From assembly GCF_963548695.1 (NCBI RefSeq), contig NZ_CAUUWA010000077.1, positions 1 through 9,710 on the forward strand: a DNA stretch of 9,710 nucleotides, given 5' to 3'. Shown piece by piece: positions 6,877-9,710 of the stretch. Position 1 is the stretch's first letter. Every line of letters starts with the position of its first letter. This DNA is from an uncultured Fretibacterium sp. GTDB taxonomy: Bacteria; Synergistota; Synergistia; Synergistales; Aminobacteriaceae. A model generated the notes under the pieces. That model had not been told where the DNA came from. It did no database searches and saw nothing but the letters and a program-made list of their open reading frames with translations. Made by a program: the position numbers and the translations under genes.

Positions 6877-6951
6877 GAAACAAAATCCCCTCTCCTAAAT
6901 AAAACCTCATCTACGGCACAGATCCCGCCCAGAGAAGGACGGAAACGTCTG

Positions 6952-7494
6952 TCATATCTTTTCCAGGAGGTCGTAATCGGTCTCGACGACGGTCTCGCGG
7001 CCAAACACGCTGACCGTAAATTTGACCTTGCCCTTTTCCGGGATGATCTCCACCACGGGGCCCGCCTGCCCCTCGAAAGGACCGCTTCTGACGCTAACGG
7101 TATCCCCCAACCTGAGGTTGATCTCGACCTTGGGCTTGGCCTGCTCCGGGCCGATACGGGACATCAGCTCACGGACCTCCCGTTCGGAAAGAGGCAGCGG
7201 AAGGCTTCCCGCCCCGACAAATCCCGTCACCCCCGGGGTATGCCGCACGACGTACCACGACTGTTCGTCGAGCACCATTTCCACAAGCACATAGCTGGGA
7301 TAAAGCTTCCTGGAGACCTTACGGCTTTTTCCGTCCTTTACGAGGACCCGCTCCTCCACAGGAACCAGCACGTTGAAGATGTTCTTCTCCATCCCCATCG
7401 TCTCTATACGCTGCTCCAGGTTGGCCTTCACTCGATTCTCATAGCCCGCGTAGGTCTGCACGACATACCAGCGGCGCTCGTCTCGTGCCTCCAT
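6952..7494 (-). CDS. nusG: Transcription termination/antitermination factor NusG
   Basis: A 180-residue elongation factor that binds the RNA polymerase clamp and links it to Rho or to ribosomal protein S10. The N-terminal NGN domain runs to about residue 115, with WYVVQTYAGYENRV (9-22), PSYVLVEM (66-73) and HTPGVTGFVG (85-94). A KOW domain follows from about 129 (GDTVSVRSGPFEGQAG) to the end. Its length is typical. The ribosome binding site is unusually poor: only a GAG about 6 bases before the ATG, with T-rich spacing. No upstream in-frame start offers a better one. It follows secE by 66 bases. Confidence 0.98.
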   Translation of the reverse strand: MEARDERRWYVVQTYAGYENRVKANLEQRIETMGMEKNIFNVLVPVEERVLVKDGKSRKVSRKLYPSYVLVEMVLDEQSWYVVRHTPGVTGFVGAGSLPLPLSEREVRELMSRIGPEQAKPKVEINLRLGDTVSVRSGPFEGQAGPVVEIIPEKGKVKFTVSVFGRETVVETDYDLLEKI

Positions 7495-7560
7495 GAAAAA
7501 CTCGGGAAAAGTCCCTTCACCCCCACCTGCGCGCCTGGGATCGTATCCAACGAGCCATCG

Positions 7561-7764
7561 TCAGCTCAGGATCCCGGAGAAAACCCACGTCAAGAGAAAA
7601 TCAATAGCCCCCAGATAAATGGAAGCGCAAAGTGTAAAAAAGATAACGACCAGCGTCGAAAACCAAATTTGTTTTCTGCCTGGCCAGGTCACCTTCTTCA
7701 GTTCGGCCTTGGCCTCCCGCAGGAAACCGATTCCCGGGATCGAACTCGCGATTTCTTTAGCCAT
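7561..7764 (-). CDS. secE: Protein translocase subunit SecE
   Basis: A 67-residue short-form SecE, the clamp around SecY in the SecYEG translocon of the inner membrane. The amphipathic helix carries the family motif ELKKVTWPGRKQ (21-32). One hydrophobic segment follows (about 34-58). This is the single-span form, not the three-span form of enteric bacteria. ATG 7764 has AGGAGG 6 bases upstream. A longer reading frame exists but would run through the tRNA-Trp gene, so the short form is right. It follows tRNA-Trp directly. Confidence 0.96.
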   Translation of the reverse strand: MAKEIASSIPGIGFLREAKAELKKVTWPGRKQIWFSTLVVIFFTLCASIYLGAIDFLLTWVFSGILS

Positions 7765-7814
7765 GCATTGCCTCCTGCGGGCGCCTCGAAACGACACCCT
7801 GGACAATAAAAAAA

Positions 7815-7890
7815 TGGCAGGCCCGGCAAGACTCGAACTTGCAACCCCCGGTTTTGGAGACCAGTGCTCTGCCAATTGAGCTACGGACCT
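7815..7890 (-). tRNA. trnW: tRNA-Trp (anticodon CCA)
   Basis: All four arms fold on the minus strand. The acceptor AGGTCCG pairs with CGGGCCT (two G.T or T.G type pairs). The anticodon stem CTGGT/ACCGG (with a G.T-type pair) encloses CTCCAAA with anticodon CCA at 7857-7855. The T arm carries GTTCGAGTC. Discriminator G (7818) is followed by an encoded CCA (7817-7815). It is the first gene after the promoter at 7912-7940 and shares its transcript with secE and nusG. Seven T (7814-7808) directly follow the CCA. Confidence 0.97.
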
Positions 7891-7911
7891 GCGTTCAAAG
7901 CAACAGCACGT

Positions 7912-7940
7912 ATTGTACACCAGCGACACCCGTTGCGCAA
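7912..7940 (-). promoter_or_regulatory. Sigma-70-type promoter of tRNA-Trp/secE/nusG
   Basis: On the minus strand TTGCGC (7940-7935) and TACAAT (7917-7912) are 17 bases apart, the ideal spacing. The start of transcription should be near 7905, about 15 bases before the tRNA 5' end. The -10 box is identical to that of the candidate promoter at 4376-4381. Confidence 0.8.
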
Positions 7941-8025
7941 GAGACCACGAGCGGCCCCAATCCGCAGGCTGCGATAGCCTTATGAAGAATAAAGTGCGTT
8001 GTTGCATAGATTGAGCCAACTCTCA

Positions 8026-8062
8026 TTTTGCACCCCTCAGGTGCAGCGGAAAGCGTGCAAAA
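8026..8062. repeat. Inverted repeat with an alternative internal hairpin
   Basis: TTTTGCAC (8026-8033) and GTGCAAAA (8055-8062) are perfect inverted copies 21 bases apart. Inside, TGCACC (8029-8034) can instead pair with GGTGCA (8040-8045) around a 5-base loop. The two pairings exclude each other. Confidence 0.65.
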
Positions 8063-8109
8063 CCTGCCTTTACCACACGTTAAAATTTTGCCTGCAGTTT
8101 TGGGAGCGA

Positions 8110-8141
8110 CTGAAGAAATATAAAGCTGAAGAGATATAAAG
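8110..8141. repeat. Two 16-base tandem repeat units
   Basis: CTGAAGAAATATAAAG (8110-8125) is followed with no spacer by CTGAAGAGATATAAAG (8126-8141), one mismatch. The unit is AT-rich and lies about 170 bases upstream of the tRNA-Trp promoter. Confidence 0.85.
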
Positions 8142-8201
8142 GAGACACAACGGGACCACCCCGCACAACTGGGTAGCACCGATTCTCTATCTTTCGAGCA
8201 C

Positions 8202-8222
8202 TCCCCCGGATGAGATGGGGGA
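8202..8222 (-). other. GC hairpin after rpmG
   Basis: TCCCCC/GGGGGA, a 6-bp stem with a 9-base loop, lies 32 bases past the rpmG stop. There is no T run on the minus-strand side, so it is at best a weak or Rho-assisted end, or an mRNA-stabilising hairpin for the tuf-rpmG transcript. Confidence 0.4.
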
Positions 8223-8253
8223 AGGCATCAATTCAAACAAACCCAAAACAGAA

Positions 8254-8403
8254 CTACTTCGACTCCTTATGCACAACGGAAGCGTTGCACCACTTGCAGA
8301 ACTTTTTGATCTCCAGCTTCTTCGACTGCTTCTTCTTGTTCACCGTCGTCGTGTAGTTGCGCCGCTTGCAGGTCGTGCAGACCAGCCCAACGATATCGGC
8401 CAT
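8254..8403 (-). CDS. rpmG: Large-subunit ribosomal protein bL33
   Basis: A 49-residue ribosomal protein, translated as MADIVGLVCTTCKRRNY at the start and ending in HKESK before a TAG stop. Two CXXC pairs (CTTC at 9-12 and CKWC at 36-39) make it the zinc-binding form. The basic middle (KKKQSKKLEIKK) and the length are typical for L33. The ribosome binding site is modest (GGAAGGGAAGTGAG, with AGTGAG nearest the start). It lies 89 bases after tuf with no terminator between, so it is probably cotranscribed. The order tuf-rpmG-tRNA-Trp-secE-nusG is a known bacterial arrangement. This gene is easily missed because of its size; longer frames that overlap it are not real. Confidence 0.96.
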   Translation of the reverse strand: MADIVGLVCTTCKRRNYTTTVNKKKQSKKLEIKKFCKWCNASVVHKESK

Positions 8404-8492
8404 AACCGCTCACTTCCCTTCCGCTGCAAATGAAAAACAAATTTATGACCGCAGTCCTTACCACCGGACCGCCGCGAGTCAATAAAATCGGA

Positions 8493-9695
<1,203 letters not shown>

Positions 9696-9710
9696 CTCCG
9701 AATTGCCTCC

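Larger units (their letters stand above)
7891..8253. other. Structured gap between rpmG and tRNA-Trp (363 bases)
   Basis: No convincing gene lies here. It contains, from the rpmG side, a GC hairpin (8222-8202), a 16-base tandem repeat (8141-8110), an inverted repeat with alternative hairpins (8062-8026) and the tRNA-Trp promoter (7940-7912). It is more AT-rich in its middle than the neighbouring genes. A 43-codon frame starting at ATG 8026 has a good GAGGGG site 6 bases upstream, but it runs through the promoter and ends next to the tRNA. Confidence 0.6.

Noticed and set aside
6903..6932. Possible L1-binding autoregulatory hairpin before rplK
   Set aside because: ATCT/AGAT with GGG and GAGG flanks (minus strand) lies where L1 sites often occur, but the stem is only 4 bp and AT-rich, and I cannot match it confidently to the L1 site consensus.
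6406..7809. 467-codon + strand frame opposite rplK, nusG and secE
   Set aside because: It covers three well-identified genes on the other strand and has no family features.
7561..8019. 152-codon version of secE with an N-terminal extension
   Set aside because: The extension would translate through the tRNA-Trp gene and its promoter. The internal ATG at 7764 has AGGAGG and gives a normal-length SecE.
7895..8179. 94-codon minus-strand frame (and its 43-codon internal version from 8026) in the rpmG/tRNA-Trp gap
   Set aside because: Both run through the good promoter at 7912-7940 and show no protein family features. The internal start has a good ribosome binding site, so it is mentioned as part of a finding but not called as a gene.
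8267..8482. 71-codon minus-strand frame overlapping rpmG
   Set aside because: It is in a different frame from rpmG, whose L33 product with two CXXC pairs is unmistakable.

Overview
The window is about 9.7 kb of GC-rich bacterial chromosome carrying core housekeeping genes. Every protein-coding gene lies on the minus strand; the only + strand gene is a selenocysteine tRNA at the left edge. Gene content (tuf, rpmG, tRNA-Trp, secE, nusG, rplK, rplA, rplJ, rplL, then lepA and hemW), strong GGAGG-type ribosome binding sites and the tRNA-Sec suggest an anaerobic, selenoprotein-using bacterium. The EF-Tu and LepA sequences look to me like Synergistota, but this is a recall-based guess not tested by any search.

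Reading in the direction of transcription (right to left): tuf (9695-8493) and rpmG (8403-8254) form the first pair. A 363-base gap follows (8253-7891) with unexplained repeats and hairpins, ending in a good sigma-70-type promoter (7940-7912). This promoter drives tRNA-Trp, secE, nusG, rplK and rplA. A 226-base gap after rplA carries an L10 leader with a clear intrinsic terminator/attenuator, followed by rplJ and rplL and a strong terminator (4431-4399). Next is a two-gene unit of unknown role: a small membrane-anchored coiled-coil protein and a stand-alone CheY-like receiver, closed by a terminator (3426-3403). Then come lepA and hemW, with hemW converging on tRNA-Sec, which has its own terminator.

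Functionally, the right two thirds supply translation elongation (EF-Tu), four proteins of the large-subunit GTPase stalk and L1 region (L11, L1, L10, L7/L12), L33, transcription elongation/antitermination (NusG) and protein export (SecE). LepA and HemW are a common pair. The receiver/coiled-coil pair is the only accessory-looking part.

I found no mobile element, CRISPR array or clearly new system. The points most worth a second look are the L10 leader, where a 7-base segment can pair either within the L10-binding helix or with the attenuator; the structured rpmG/tRNA-Trp gap; and the uncharacterised coiled-coil/receiver pair.
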